Part shown: positions 52,675 through 62,817 of the stretch, in pieces
Position numbering within the stretch: position 1 is the stretch's first letter
Layout of the letters: every line of letters begins with the position of its first letter
DNA from: an uncultured Oscillospiraceae bacterium
Lineage (GTDB): Bacteria > Bacillota > Clostridia > Oscillospirales > Acutalibacteraceae
Assembly: GCA_900552265.1 (NCBI GenBank)
Contig: URZE01000001.1
Coordinates: 1 to 64,000, forward strand
Direction of reading: 5' to 3'
DNA: 64,000 nt
Made by a program: the position numbers and the translations under genes
Notes under the pieces: generated by a model
What the model saw: only the letters and a program-made list of their open reading frames with translations
Databases searched by the model: none
What the model was told of the DNA's origin: nothing

Positions 52675-54084
52675 ATGAAACTTTATAATACATTGACTCG
52701 TAAAAAAGAAGAATTTATTCCGATTAATAGCGGTGAAGTTAAAATTTATGCTTGTGGTCCTACTGTTTATAACTATATACATATAGGAAATTCTCGACCG
52801 CTGTGTGTATTTGATGTTTTGCGAAGATATTTAGAGTATTTAGGATATAAAGTTACATTTGTACAAAATTTTACCGATGTAGATGACAAAATAATAAAAA
52901 AAGCTATTGAAGAAAACAGTGATTTTATAACTGTTTCTAAAAAATATATAAAAGAGTACGAAAAAGATGCAAAAGGATTAAACATAAAGAAAGCAACTTT
53001 TCATCCAAAAGCAACAGAAAATATAAATGAAATAATTTCCATAATAAACACTTTAATAAAAAAAGGATACGCATATTGTGCTGAAAATGGAGATGTGTAT
53101 TTTAGGACCCGTAAATTTAGTGAATACGGAAAACTTTCTCATCAATCCGTGGATGATTTGCGTTCGGGTGCTCGAATTCAGATTGATGATATAAAGCAAG
53201 ACCCATTGGATTTTGCTTTATGGAAAGCAGCGAAGACCGGAGAACCGTTTTGGGATAGTCCGTGGGGAAAAGGTCGTCCGGGGTGGCACATTGAGTGTTC
53301 TGCAATGGCTGAAAAATATTTGGGGAAAACTATTGACATTCATTGTGGGGGTCAAGATTTAATATTCCCGCATCATGAAAATGAAATTGCACAAAGTGAA
53401 TGCTGTAATGATGTAAAATTTGCAAATTATTGGCTTCACAACGGATATATCAATATTAATAGTCAAAAAATGTCTAAATCTTTGGGTAATTTTTTTACTG
53501 TAAGGGAAATTTCTGAAAAATATGGTTACGAACCTATTCGTTACTTAATGATATCGTCTCACTATCGTAATCCGATAAATTTCAGCGAAGATATTATCAT
53601 TCAGTGTGAGGCTGCTTTGGACAGACTTCGTACTTTTAAGAAAAATTTAAGGTTTGCACTTGAAAATTGTTCGAAAGAAGAAAATAGTTCCGATGAAATT
53701 GTCGAAAAATTAAATGAGTATAGAAAAAAATTTGAAAATTTTATGAATGATGATTTAAATACAGCAGATGCATTATCTGTAATTTTTGAAATGGTTAAAG
53801 ACATAAACACTGACGTTTTATCTAAAAATAATTATAATAAAAATGATATTATGAAGATTTTAGAATTTTTTAATAAATTTACTGGAATACTTGGAATAGT
53901 TTACGAGAAAAAAAATAATGACAATGACATTACCGAAGAAGAAATAAAAAAACTTCTTGATGAAAGAGCTCAAGCACGTATGCAAAAAAATTGGAAACGT
54001 GCCGATGAAATACGGGATGAATTAAAATTAAAAAATGTGCTAATCGAAGATACTCCGAAAGGCACCACATACACTTTTAAGTAA
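52675..54084 (+). CDS. cysS: Cysteinyl-tRNA synthetase
   Basis: Class I synthetase. Zinc/Cys-binding site: YACGPTVYNYIHIGNSRP (with the HIGN form of HIGH), GWHIECSAMA and PHHENEIAQSE. KMSKSLGNF is the KMSKS loop. 469 residues from ATG 52675; GGGAGA upstream. The C-terminal anticodon region ends GTTYTFK. No T-box is seen; it lies 26 bases after pgsA. Confidence 0.96.
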   Translation: MKLYNTLTRKKEEFIPINSGEVKIYACGPTVYNYIHIGNSRPLCVFDVLRRYLEYLGYKVTFVQNFTDVDDKIIKKAIEENSDFITVSKKYIKEYEKDAKGLNIKKATFHPKATENINEIISIINTLIKKGYAYCAENGDVYFRTRKFSEYGKLSHQSVDDLRSGARIQIDDIKQDPLDFALWKAAKTGEPFWDSPWGKGRPGWHIECSAMAEKYLGKTIDIHCGGQDLIFPHHENEIAQSECCNDVKFANYWLHNGYININSQKMSKSLGNFFTVREISEKYGYEPIRYLMISSHYRNPINFSEDIIIQCEAALDRLRTFKKNLRFALENCSKEENSSDEIVEKLNEYRKKFENFMNDDLNTADALSVIFEMVKDINTDVLSKNNYNKNDIMKILEFFNKFTGILGIVYEKKNNDNDITEEEIKKLLDERAQARMQKNWKRADEIRDELKLKNVLIEDTPKGTTYTFK

Positions 54085-54102
54085 GGTGGCGAGAATTTTA
54101 AA

Positions 54103-55224
54103 TTGTATAAAAAAATAGATTCATCAATAATATCTTTGGAAAAAATAAATATATCTTTTAATAATGAAAATATACTCAAAGACTTAAGTTTAGCTATAAA
54201 GGAAGGTGAATTTGTTACACTTCTTGGACCTTCAGGATGTGGCAAAACTACCACTTTACGTATTATTGCGGGTTTTTTAACTCCTGATAGCGGAAATCTT
54301 TTGTTTAGAGGGAAGAAAATAAATAATGTTCCTGCTCATAAACGTGAGGTAAACACCATATTTCAAAAATATGCTTTGTTTCCGCATCTCAATGTTTATG
54401 AAAATGTTGCTTTTGGAATGAGAATTCAGAGAAAACCTGAAGAGGAAATAAAGAAAAAAGTATCTGAAATGCTTAAAATGGTGAATTTAAGCAACTACAT
54501 AAATAGAAGCATAGACTCACTGTCGGGAGGACAGCAACAGAGGGTTGCTATTGCTCGAGCGCTGGCCAATAATCCTAAAGTACTTTTGCTTGACGAACCT
54601 TTAGGAGCACTTGATTTAAAGTTACGTAAAGATATGCAAGCTGAGCTAAAAAATATTCATCAAAAAACCGGTATAACGTTTATTTTGGTTACCCATGACC
54701 AAGAGGAAGCATTATCAATGTCCGATACTGTCGTGGTGATGGATAAAGGTCAAATTCAGCAAATAGGGACTCCGGAGGACATCTATAATGAGCCTGAAAA
54801 TGCTTTTGTAGCTGATTTTATAGGAGAAAGTAACATAATTGATGGAATTATGCTTGAAGACTATCGAGTAAAATTTTCAGGCAGAGAATTTGAGTGCATT
54901 GACAAAGGCTTTGGAAAAATGAAGCCCATAGATGTCGTTATAAGACCTGAAGATATAAAGGTTACTACGCCTGAAAACGGGTATATTTCTGGAGAAGTTA
55001 CTTCTGTTACATTTAAGGGAGTTCATAATGAAATAATCGTGGATGTAAATGGATTTAAGTGGATGATTCAAACTACAGAAAGTCAAGAACCAGGCGATAG
55101 AATAGGAATGGTTATTTTTCCTGATGACATACATATTATGAACAAATCTTCATATTCCTCGGAAATAGGGGATTACAGTGCATTTAGTGATGAATTTTAT
55201 GAAGAACAACATCAAAAAAATTAA
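54103..55224 (+). CDS. potA: Spermidine/putrescine ABC transporter ATPase
   Basis: ATPase of the polyamine importer PotABCD. Walker A GPSGCGKTTTLR, signature SLSGGQQQRVAIARALAN, Walker B LLLDEPLGALD, and the C-terminal TOBE domain (about 240-345) typical of PotA. TTG 54103 after AAGGTGG. 373 residues. The last 40 residues are an acidic, non-conserved tail. Confidence 0.94.
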   Translation: MYKKIDSSIISLEKINISFNNENILKDLSLAIKEGEFVTLLGPSGCGKTTTLRIIAGFLTPDSGNLLFRGKKINNVPAHKREVNTIFQKYALFPHLNVYENVAFGMRIQRKPEEEIKKKVSEMLKMVNLSNYINRSIDSLSGGQQQRVAIARALANNPKVLLLDEPLGALDLKLRKDMQAELKNIHQKTGITFILVTHDQEEALSMSDTVVVMDKGQIQQIGTPEDIYNEPENAFVADFIGESNIIDGIMLEDYRVKFSGREFECIDKGFGKMKPIDVVIRPEDIKVTTPENGYISGEVTSVTFKGVHNEIIVDVNGFKWMIQTTESQEPGDRIGMVIFPDDIHIMNKSSYSSEIGDYSAFSDEFYEEQHQKN

Positions 55225-55249
55225 AAATTTTATTATGAGGCGAAAAACA

Positions 55250-56059
55250 TTGAAAAGAAAATGGATACTCTGTCCATATGTGATTTGGATGGGAATATTT
55301 GTAATAGTTCCGCTGGTTCTTGTGATTGTATTTGCAATTACTTCACCTGTCGGAGATTTAACCTTGCAGAATATTCTAAACGTTGGAAGATACTCTACTG
55401 TATTTATGAGATCTGTAATTTTAGGAATAATTTCGACCGTAATATGTTTGATTTTAGGATATCCCATGGCTTATTTTATCTCTAAAATAAATATAAAACA
55501 CCAAAATGTAATAATAATGCTGTTGATGATTCCCATGTGGACAAGTTTTTTGCTGAGAACTTACGCATGGATGACCATACTGGAATACAATGGATTACTC
55601 AATAAATTGCTTGTTTTTATGGGAATGCCTAAAATTAATATGATAAATACCCCTGGAGCTATAGTTTTAGGGATGGTTTATAATTTTTTACCATATATGA
55701 TACTTCCAATTTATACTGTTTTAAGCAAAATAGATAATAAAGTTGTAGAAGCTGCACAAGATTTGGGTGCAAATCAATTTAAGGTATTCACCAAGGTAGT
55801 ATTTCCCATGAGCCTTCCGGGAGTCGTTTCCGGGTTTACTATGGTGTTTGTACCGTCTGTAAGTACGTTCATCATTTCAAAAATGTTGGGTGGAGGCTCA
55901 ATTTTTGTTATAGGAGACTTAATAGAAATGCAGTTTTTGGGAAATACATATAATCCGCATATGGGTTCAGCCATATCTTTGGTTTTGATGGTGATAATAA
56001 TGATTACCATGGGAATTATGAACGTTTTGGACACAGACAATGAAACTGTTGTAATGTAG
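55250..56059 (+). CDS. potB: Spermidine/putrescine ABC transporter permease PotB
   Basis: Inner-membrane permease of the polyamine importer, six predicted helices. The ATPase-contact EAA loop is VEAAQDLGANQFKVFTKVVF PMSLPG in form. The start is taken as TTG 55250 because GAGGCG sits ten bases upstream; the open frame continues back into potA without a site. 269 residues. Confidence 0.92.
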   Translation: MKRKWILCPYVIWMGIFVIVPLVLVIVFAITSPVGDLTLQNILNVGRYSTVFMRSVILGIISTVICLILGYPMAYFISKINIKHQNVIIMLLMIPMWTSFLLRTYAWMTILEYNGLLNKLLVFMGMPKINMINTPGAIVLGMVYNFLPYMILPIYTVLSKIDNKVVEAAQDLGANQFKVFTKVVFPMSLPGVVSGFTMVFVPSVSTFIISKMLGGGSIFVIGDLIEMQFLGNTYNPHMGSAISLVLMVIIMITMGIMNVLDTDNETVVM

Positions 56060-56071
56060 GGAGGTAAAAAT

Positions 56072-56872
56072 TTGAAACTATTAAACAAAGTATATATGGG
56101 TTTGATATTTCTTTTTTTGTATGCTCCTATTTTTGTCCTGATGACTTTTTCCTTTAATGATTCTAAAAGTCGTGTTGTATGGTCAGGTTTTACATTTAAG
56201 TGGTATGAAAGACTTTTTGAAAACACTGAAATTTTAAGTGCATTCTACAATACTCTTTTAATCGCCTCGGTTTCAGCAGTAATTGCGACTGTTTTAGGTA
56301 CAGCAGCTGCTGTTGGAATTTCCAAAAGTAAAAAGTGGTCAAGACGCCTGATGATAAATATTACCAATTTACCCATGGTAAATCCTGAGATCGTTACTGG
56401 CGTTTCTTTAATGCTTTTGTTTGTATTTTTATATAATAGTTTCGGTATTTTAAAACCCGGAGTCTTTACCTTAATATTGTCGCATACAACTTTTTGTCTT
56501 CCTTATGTAATTTTATCGGTAATGCCAAAATTCAGACAGATGGATTCTCATATTTATGAAGCTGCAATGGACTTGGGATGTAGCCCTGTAAAAGCGTTTT
56601 TTAAGGTTGTTCTCCCACAGATTATGCCGGGAATTGTTACGGGAATGATAATGTCTTTTACTATGTCGATAGATGATTTCGTTATAAGCTATTTTGTAGG
56701 AGGTACCACACAAACGTTACCTATTGCAATATATTCAATGACTCGAAAAATAGTAAGCCCTGAAATAAATGCTTTATCCACGTTGATGTTTTTGTCTGTT
56801 TTTGTTTTACTGATAGTCATAAATATCAGGCAAGTTAAAGATAAAAAATTTTCAAAAAAACCAATGTATTAG
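56072..56872 (+). CDS. potC: Spermidine/putrescine ABC transporter permease PotC
   Basis: Second permease of the importer, six helices. EAA-loop sequence IYEAAMDLGCSPVKAFFKVV and the end FVISYFVGGTTQTLPIAIYS match PotC. TTG 56072 after GGGAGGT. 266 residues. It lies 12 bases after potB. Confidence 0.93.
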   Translation: MKLLNKVYMGLIFLFLYAPIFVLMTFSFNDSKSRVVWSGFTFKWYERLFENTEILSAFYNTLLIASVSAVIATVLGTAAAVGISKSKKWSRRLMINITNLPMVNPEIVTGVSLMLLFVFLYNSFGILKPGVFTLILSHTTFCLPYVILSVMPKFRQMDSHIYEAAMDLGCSPVKAFFKVVLPQIMPGIVTGMIMSFTMSIDDFVISYFVGGTTQTLPIAIYSMTRKIVSPEINALSTLMFLSVFVLLIVINIRQVKDKKFSKKPMY

Positions 56873-56892
56873 TGTAAGGGGGATTAAAATTT

Positions 56893-58062
56893 TTGAAAAA
56901 GAAAATTTATTTTTCTGTTTTAATTTTATTTATCGCACTATTTATTTCGGGTTGCTCTGATAAAAAAAGTGAAAATGATAATGTTATAAATGTGTATAGT
57001 TGGGGAGAATTTATTTCAAACGGAGTGGACGGAACTTTAGATGTAAATAAAGAATTTACTAAAAAAACAGGTATAAAAGTAAATTATAAAACTTTTCAGA
57101 ACAACGAGGAACTTTTTGCAAAATTAATAGGTGGGGGTGCGGACTATGACGTTATAATCCCATCTGATTATATGGTTTCAAGGCTTATTGAAAACGATAT
57201 GCTTGAACCTTTGAATTTTGATAATATTCCAAATTACTCATTTATAAGTCCAGATTTTAAAAATTTAGATTTTGATCCCCAAAATAAATATTCTGTACCG
57301 TATGTTTGGGGATTGATAGGTATTTTTTATAATAAAAGTGAAATTCAAAAAAACGAAGATGAGATAACTTGGGATATACTTTGGGATGAAAAATATAAAA
57401 ATAAAATACTCATGTTTGACAATGCTCGTGATTCTTTTGCAATATCTCTTTTACGACTCGGTTATTCCATTAACACTGTTAATCCACAAGCATGGCGAGA
57501 AGCGGCAAATCAGCTTATAATTCAAAAAAAATTGGTACAAGCTTATGTTATGGATCAAATATTCGATAAAATGAGTAACGGTGAAGCAGTTTTGGCTCCT
57601 TATTATTCAGGAGATGCTGCAACTCTTCTAAAAACAAATTCAGATATCGGATTTGTAATTCCGAAAAGCGGTACAAATAAATTTGTTGATTCTATGTGCA
57701 TACCTAAAAATTCAAGACATAAAATTCAAGCTGAAAAATATATAAACTTTATGTGTGAAACGAATATAGCTTTGGCTAACGTAAAAAAAACCGGATATTC
57801 AACTCCGCATACTGAAGCGTACAACAAATTAAGTAATGAAATAAAAAATAATAAAATATTTTATCCGGATGAAAGCAAAATGAAAAACTCACAAGTTTTT
57901 ATAAATTTACCTGATAATATAAATAAACTTATGGATGAACTTTGGGTAGAAGTTAAATCCGGAGGAGCTTATACTCAGCCGTGGTTGTTGGTTGTAATTT
58001 TATCAATGTTTGGTATAATATATTTGTTAGTCGTTTTTATAAAAAAATCAAAAATAAAGTAA
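56893..58062 (+). CDS. potD: Spermidine/putrescine-binding lipoprotein PotD with an extra C-terminal membrane helix
   Basis: Polyamine-binding protein. Lipobox FISGC at residues 17-21 after a signal helix. The binding domain starts NVINVYSWGEFIS and contains GADYDVIIPSDYMV and VLAPYYSGDAATL. Unlike usual PotD (about 350 residues) the C-terminus adds a Trp-rich hinge and a membrane helix (about residues 362-383) ending in Lys. The protein would thus be fixed to the membrane at both ends. TTG 56893 is the start; AAGGGGG upstream. Confidence 0.9.
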   Translation: MKKKIYFSVLILFIALFISGCSDKKSENDNVINVYSWGEFISNGVDGTLDVNKEFTKKTGIKVNYKTFQNNEELFAKLIGGGADYDVIIPSDYMVSRLIENDMLEPLNFDNIPNYSFISPDFKNLDFDPQNKYSVPYVWGLIGIFYNKSEIQKNEDEITWDILWDEKYKNKILMFDNARDSFAISLLRLGYSINTVNPQAWREAANQLIIQKKLVQAYVMDQIFDKMSNGEAVLAPYYSGDAATLLKTNSDIGFVIPKSGTNKFVDSMCIPKNSRHKIQAEKYINFMCETNIALANVKKTGYSTPHTEAYNKLSNEIKNNKIFYPDESKMKNSQVFINLPDNINKLMDELWVEVKSGGAYTQPWLLVVILSMFGIIYLLVVFIKKSKIK

Positions 58063-58090
58063 ATTACAAATAGTAGAAAGGGATGTTTCC

Positions 58091-60022
58091 ATGTTGAAAA
58101 TAACATTAAAAAACGGATCTGTAAAGGATGTAGACAGTGGGACTACTCTTTTTGAAATTGCTAAAAATTTAGGTGGAAGCTTATATAAAGAAGTTTGTGT
58201 TGCAAGAGTTGACGGTGAACTCAAAGACTTAAAATATTCAGTTAAAAAAGATTGTTCAGTTGAATTTTTAACATTTGATTCAGAAGATGGAAAAAAAACC
58301 TACTGGCACACTACTTCTCATATTATGGCTCAAGCTGTTTGTAGACTATATCCTGGTACAAAGTTTGCTATCGGTCCCGCAATAGCCGAGGGATTTTACT
58401 ATGACTTTGATTTTGAAAAATCAATCAATGATGACGACTTAAAGAAAATCGAAGAAGAGATGCAAAAAATAGTAAAAGAGAATTTAAGCATAGAACTTTT
58501 TACAATGGAAGAAAATGAAGCTGTTAAGTTTATGCAGGAGCGCAATCAGCCATATAAAATAGAGCTCATAGAAAAGCATAAAAATGATGGAGAACTTATA
58601 TTCCGTAAACAAGGTGAATTTATTGACTTATGTGGTGGAACTCACATGATGTCTACAGGATATATAAAATCGTTTAAGCTTATTGGTTATTCGGGAGCAT
58701 ATTGGAAAGGTGATTCAAAAAATAAAATGCTTACTCGAATTTATGGTATTTCATTTCCCAAAAAGTCCATGCTTGAAGAATATTTGCAAATTCTTGAGGA
58801 CAGAAAATCCCGTGATCACAGAAAAATATGCAAAGACCTTAAGTTGTTCATGACACATCCTTTGGTAGGTTCCGGTTTGCCAATTTATCTTCCAGGAGGT
58901 GCAACAATTAGAAGAATTTTAGAAAGATATATTCAGGATAAAGAACTGGAGTTAGGATATAACCACGTGTACACTCCGAGTTTAGCTTCTACAGGTCTTT
59001 ATAAAATAAGCGGACATTGGGACCATTATAAAGATGACATGTTTCCTGTTATGGAGATGGAAAACGAAGAAATGGTTTTGCGCCCAATGAATTGTCCTCA
59101 TCACATGCTAATTTATAAGAACGAACTTCATTCATACCGTGACCTCCCTATTCGAATCGGAGAACTTGCACATGATTTCAGATATGAAAATTCGGGCGCC
59201 GTATGTGGTTTGGAAAGAGTAAGGCAGATGTGCCAAAATGATGCTCATATATTTGTAAGACCAGATCAAATAAAAGAAGAAATAGGAAATGTCCTTAGAC
59301 TTATATTTTCTGTTTGGAAAACAGATTTTGGTTTTGATAGATTTGAAGTACGACTTTCACTTCGAGATAAGGAAAACAAGGAAAAGTACATTGATAATGA
59401 TGAAATGTGGGATACTGCAGAAAGTCAACTCAGAGAAATTTTAACAGAACTTAAAATTGATTTTTATGAAGCAAAAGGCGAAGCTGCTTTTTACGGACCT
59501 AAGATAGATATTCAAATTAAATCTGCTTTAATGCATGATGTAACAATTCCTACGTGTCAGTTGGACTTTGCGTTACCTGAAAGATTTGATTTAACCTATA
59601 TAGGGAAGGACGGAAATGAGCATAGACCCGTGGTTATTCATCGGGCGGTTTTGGGATCTTCTGATAGATTCATAGCTTTTTTACTTGAAGAAACAAAGGG
59701 AAATTTACCATTATGGTTAGCTCCTGAACAAATCAGAATTTTGCCTATAAGTGAAAACTTTATGGAATATGCTGAATCTGTTGATAAAAAATTAAAAGAA
59801 TTGGGTAAGTTTAGAATTTCAATTGATTCAAAAAATGAAAAAATAGGTAAAAAAATACGTGAAGCTCAGTTAAACAAAGTTCCATATATGCTGATATTAG
59901 GACAAAAAGAAGTTGAAAACAATGTAATTTCAGTTAGAAGCAGAGATAAAGGTGATTTGGGTTCTATATCGTTAGAGGACTTTGTAGAAAATCTTAAAAT
60001 TGAAATAAAAAATAAAAGATAA
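58091..60022 (+). CDS. thrS: Threonyl-tRNA synthetase
   Basis: Class II synthetase. TGS domain (1-60), editing domain with HTTSHIMAQAV and CGGTHMMSTG, catalytic motif 1-3 region with NCPHHM and FRYENSGAVCGLERVRQM. Zinc ligands are Cys and His in these motifs. Anticodon domain at the end. 643 residues, complete. It follows potD by 28 bases and ends at a terminator. No T-box leader is visible, unusual for a clostridial thrS. Confidence 0.97.
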   Translation: MLKITLKNGSVKDVDSGTTLFEIAKNLGGSLYKEVCVARVDGELKDLKYSVKKDCSVEFLTFDSEDGKKTYWHTTSHIMAQAVCRLYPGTKFAIGPAIAEGFYYDFDFEKSINDDDLKKIEEEMQKIVKENLSIELFTMEENEAVKFMQERNQPYKIELIEKHKNDGELIFRKQGEFIDLCGGTHMMSTGYIKSFKLIGYSGAYWKGDSKNKMLTRIYGISFPKKSMLEEYLQILEDRKSRDHRKICKDLKLFMTHPLVGSGLPIYLPGGATIRRILERYIQDKELELGYNHVYTPSLASTGLYKISGHWDHYKDDMFPVMEMENEEMVLRPMNCPHHMLIYKNELHSYRDLPIRIGELAHDFRYENSGAVCGLERVRQMCQNDAHIFVRPDQIKEEIGNVLRLIFSVWKTDFGFDRFEVRLSLRDKENKEKYIDNDEMWDTAESQLREILTELKIDFYEAKGEAAFYGPKIDIQIKSALMHDVTIPTCQLDFALPERFDLTYIGKDGNEHRPVVIHRAVLGSSDRFIAFLLEETKGNLPLWLAPEQIRILPISENFMEYAESVDKKLKELGKFRISIDSKNEKIGKKIREAQLNKVPYMLILGQKEVENNVISVRSRDKGDLGSISLEDFVENLKIEIKNKR

Positions 60023-60031
60023 AACCAAAAA

Positions 60032-60069
60032 CGGGGGATCTTGTAATCACAGTGCAAGACCCCGATTTT
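60032..60069 (+). terminator. Terminator after thrS
   Basis: Stem CGGGGGATCTTG / CAAGACCCCG with a small bulge, ten-base loop, then ATTTTG. Confidence 0.75.
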
Positions 60070-60103
60070 GTGTGAATTTAAAATAAATTTTTAGGTGATT
60101 ATT

Positions 60104-60781
60104 ATGATTTCTATTGCGATAGATGGTCCGTCGGGTTCGGGAAAAAGTAGTGTTTCTAAGTGTTTAGCTAAAAAATTAAATTTTGTTAATGTGGATACTG
60201 GTGCATTGTATCGTTCTGTAGCTTATTATTTTCTAAAAAACGATATTAACTATGACTGTGAAAATACCGTTTTAGAAAATTTGAAAAATATAAATATTAA
60301 GGTAAAATATAAAAATAATAACCAATTTGTATTTTTAAATAATAAAAATATCACTAATGATATCAGGTCTGACAAGGTTTCTATGATATCTTCTCGTATT
60401 TCTTCGATGCCTTGTATTAGGAAGTATCTTCTGTCCTTGCAAAGAGATATTGCGTTAAAAAATAACATTATTATGGATGGCAGAGATATTGGTACTGTCG
60501 TACTTCCCGATGCAGATGTAAAAATTTTTCTGACAGCTTCACCAAAGTCGCGAGCTCAGAGAAGATATGAACAATTATCCAAAAATTATCCAGAAATTAC
60601 ATTTTCTGAAGTTTTAAAAAACATAAATAAACGTGATTTTGATGATGCTCATAGAAAAATTTCTCCCTTAAAACCGGCCGAGGATGCGATAATTTTTGAT
60701 AACTCGAACTATACGTTTGAAGAAAGCGTTAATTATATATTGAACCTGATTGAGGAGCGTGTAAATTTTGAAGCAAAATAA
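60104..60781 (+). CDS. cmk: Cytidylate kinase
   Basis: Phosphorylates CMP/dCMP. P-loop IAIDGPSGSGKSSVSK, VDTGALYRSVAYY, MDGRDIGTVVLPDADVKIFL and RRYEQL fit CMP kinase. ATG 60104 after TAGGTG. 225 residues. It overlaps plsC by 14 bases; cmk-plsC-ispH is the usual clostridial order. Confidence 0.96.
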   Translation: MISIAIDGPSGSGKSSVSKCLAKKLNFVNVDTGALYRSVAYYFLKNDINYDCENTVLENLKNINIKVKYKNNNQFVFLNNKNITNDIRSDKVSMISSRISSMPCIRKYLLSLQRDIALKNNIIMDGRDIGTVVLPDADVKIFLTASPKSRAQRRYEQLSKNYPEITFSEVLKNINKRDFDDAHRKISPLKPAEDAIIFDNSNYTFEESVNYILNLIEERVNFEAK

Positions 60782-61397
60782 AAAATTATATAATTTTGTT
60801 GCATGTTTTTTAAAACCCTTTGTTAAAATATTTTTTCCTTACGAAATTATCGGAATTGAAAATGTAAAAGATTTAAAAAGTGGTTATATAATTTGCTCAA
60901 ATCACCTTTCGAATATGGACCCTGTATTTTATATTGTATCACATCCGAATCCAGTTCATTTTATGGCAAAGGCAGAATTATTTAGAAATAAATTTTTGGG
61001 TGAATTTTTTTCATGCATGGGTGCATTTGCTGTCAAGAGAGGTAAAGGTGATTACCAAGCTATAAATGAAGCTCAAAATGTATTAAAAAATGATGAGATT
61101 TTAGGTATTTTTATTGAAGGAACACGCTCAAAAACAGGGGAATTTCTAAGACCAAAATCAGGTGCGGCACTTTTAGCTGCTACTTCAGATGTACCAATCG
61201 TGCCGGCATGTATAACAGGTGATGCAAGTGACAAAAAAGTACATATATTCAAAAAAACTGTTATAAAATACGGAACACCCATTACTCCGGGACAATTGGG
61301 AATAAACGAAAGAACCCGTACTGAAATAAAAAGTGCTACCAATTTGATAATGGAAAAAATAAAAAATTTACGTGAGGGGAAAAAAATTGGAAATTAA
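60768..61397 (+). CDS. plsC: 1-acyl-sn-glycerol-3-phosphate acyltransferase
   Basis: Makes phosphatidic acid. HX4D motif in SNHLSNMDPVFY, FIEGTRSKTG, and a third motif VPIVPACITG. One N-terminal amphipathic segment, 209 residues. TTG 60768 with GAGG upstream inside cmk. Confidence 0.94.
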   Translation: MKQNKKLYNFVACFLKPFVKIFFPYEIIGIENVKDLKSGYIICSNHLSNMDPVFYIVSHPNPVHFMAKAELFRNKFLGEFFSCMGAFAVKRGKGDYQAINEAQNVLKNDEILGIFIEGTRSKTGEFLRPKSGAALLAATSDVPIVPACITGDASDKKVHIFKKTVIKYGTPITPGQLGINERTRTEIKSATNLIMEKIKNLREGKKIGN

Positions 61398-62265
61398 TAT
61401 TGCTAAAACATCAGGATTTTGCTTTGGTGTAAACCGAGCTGTTAAAATAGTAGATGAGTTACTTTCAAAAGGAGAAAAAGTTTATACTCTGGGACCAATT
61501 ATACATAACCCGATTGTAACGGAAAATTTTAAAAAAAGAGGAGCCGAAATTATTGAGGCTTCTTTATTTATACCACAAGACGCAATTTTAGTAATAAGGT
61601 CTCATGGAGTTACAAAATCTAAGTTAGAGTATATAAAATTTAAAAATATAAAATACATTGATGCTACATGTCCATTTGTTAAAAAAATTCACAATATTGT
61701 AACGAAAGAATCCAAAGATAAAAACGCTGTTTTACTTGCGGCAGGAGATGAAAAACATCCTGAAATGGTTGGCATCCGAAGTTATTTCGACGGTAAAAGT
61801 TATGTATTTAAAAATATTTTTGAGTTAAAAAATTTGTATAAAATTATCCAAAATTCATGTTATAAAAAAATTATTATGGTAGCACAAACAACATTTTCAA
61901 TTGAAGAATGGAAAAAATGTATAATTTTTTCAAAAAAAGTATTTACAAACATAAAAATTTTTGATACTATATGTAACACTACTGATTCAAGGCAAAAAGA
62001 AGCTGATTTTTTATCTAAAAAATCCGATTTAATGATTGTTATAGGTGGGAAAAACAGCTCCAACACTCGTAAATTGTATAAAATTTGTAATAATAATACT
62101 GAAACAATTTGGGTAGAGAGTGTTTGTAATTTAGTAGGTAAAAATTTTTCAAAATATGAAAAAATTTCTATAGTTGCCGGAGCTTCTACGCCTATGGGAG
62201 TAATAAATGAGATATATGAACATATAAAATCAACTGTTGAATCGGTAGATTGTAATCTCAGTTAA
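61387..62265 (+). CDS. ispH: 4-hydroxy-3-methylbut-2-enyl diphosphate reductase
   Basis: Last step of the MEP isoprenoid pathway, a [4Fe-4S] enzyme. The three cluster Cys are in GFCFGVNRAV, DATCPFVKKIH and TICNTTDSRQ; EHP-type motif in DEKHPEM. TTG 61387 with GAGGGG upstream is chosen over the open frame to 61372; it overlaps plsC by 11 bases. 292 residues. In many Clostridia an S1 protein is fused or follows; here it does not. Confidence 0.95.
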   Translation: MEINIAKTSGFCFGVNRAVKIVDELLSKGEKVYTLGPIIHNPIVTENFKKRGAEIIEASLFIPQDAILVIRSHGVTKSKLEYIKFKNIKYIDATCPFVKKIHNIVTKESKDKNAVLLAAGDEKHPEMVGIRSYFDGKSYVFKNIFELKNLYKIIQNSCYKKIIMVAQTTFSIEEWKKCIIFSKKVFTNIKIFDTICNTTDSRQKEADFLSKKSDLMIVIGGKNSSNTRKLYKICNNNTETIWVESVCNLVGKNFSKYEKISIVAGASTPMGVINEIYEHIKSTVESVDCNLS

Positions 62266-62294
62266 CGACAATTTTGGTTAAGGAGTGATAAAAT

Positions 62295-62618
62295 ATGAAA
62301 AAAGAAAAATTTGAAAAAATTAACGAAAAAAAATTAGATGATATTTCAGGGGGAGTGGTAGCTCCATTTGACAGAGATATAGCTGCTCTTCATATTTCGG
62401 CATATGCAGGTCCAAAACCAATTCGTCCTCGTCCTTGGATAGACGGCCCTGTAATACGCCCTGCTGTACCTACAATCGATGAAAAAATAGCACGTCTTAA
62501 AGAATTAAGAGAAAAACTTAAAGAGGCAAATGGAAATCCTTCAACTGAATTATTAAAAGAAATGCTTGACTTAATGAAAGATATTGATGACATTAAGAAA
62601 AAATTAGCTGACATTTGA
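62295..62618 (+). CDS. Double-glycine leader protein A, possible RiPP precursor or exported effector
   Basis: 107 residues. Residues 1-20 (MKKEKFEKINEKKLDDISGG) match the bacteriocin-type double-glycine leader, cleaved after GG by a C39-peptidase transporter. The mature part has a Pro/Arg-rich core (residues 39-61: GPKPIRPRPWIDGPVIRPAV) and then a charged coiled coil (about 62-107). There is no Cys, so a thioether or lanthionine product is ruled out. A strong AAGGAGTGA lies seven bases before the ATG. It starts 29 bases after ispH. Together with the next two genes it forms a possible peptide-maturation locus. Confidence 0.72.
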   Translation: MKKEKFEKINEKKLDDISGGVVAPFDRDIAALHISAYAGPKPIRPRPWIDGPVIRPAVPTIDEKIARLKELREKLKEANGNPSTELLKEMLDLMKDIDDIKKKLADI

Positions 62619-62817
62619 AGTAAAGATTTAATAAAAACTACGGTTATCGGATAAAGGAAAAACCTAAAAAACTGTGTAACCACTTTAACAAATAAATTGT
62701 ATATGGAAAGTTTTCTAATTAGCCGGTACAATTCCGAAATTGAAAAATAGTAAATCTACTTTTGTGTATTTGGGGTACATCATAATAAATACAGTAGTAG
62801 AGAGGGGAAGTAATTCA

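Noticed and set aside
58063..58090. T-box riboswitch for thrS
   Set aside because: Only 28 bases separate potD and thrS, too short for a T-box.
62390..62731. Minus-strand open frame opposite leader protein A
   Set aside because: Composition is the shadow of the + strand gene, no ribosome binding site, and it covers the spacer without any motif.
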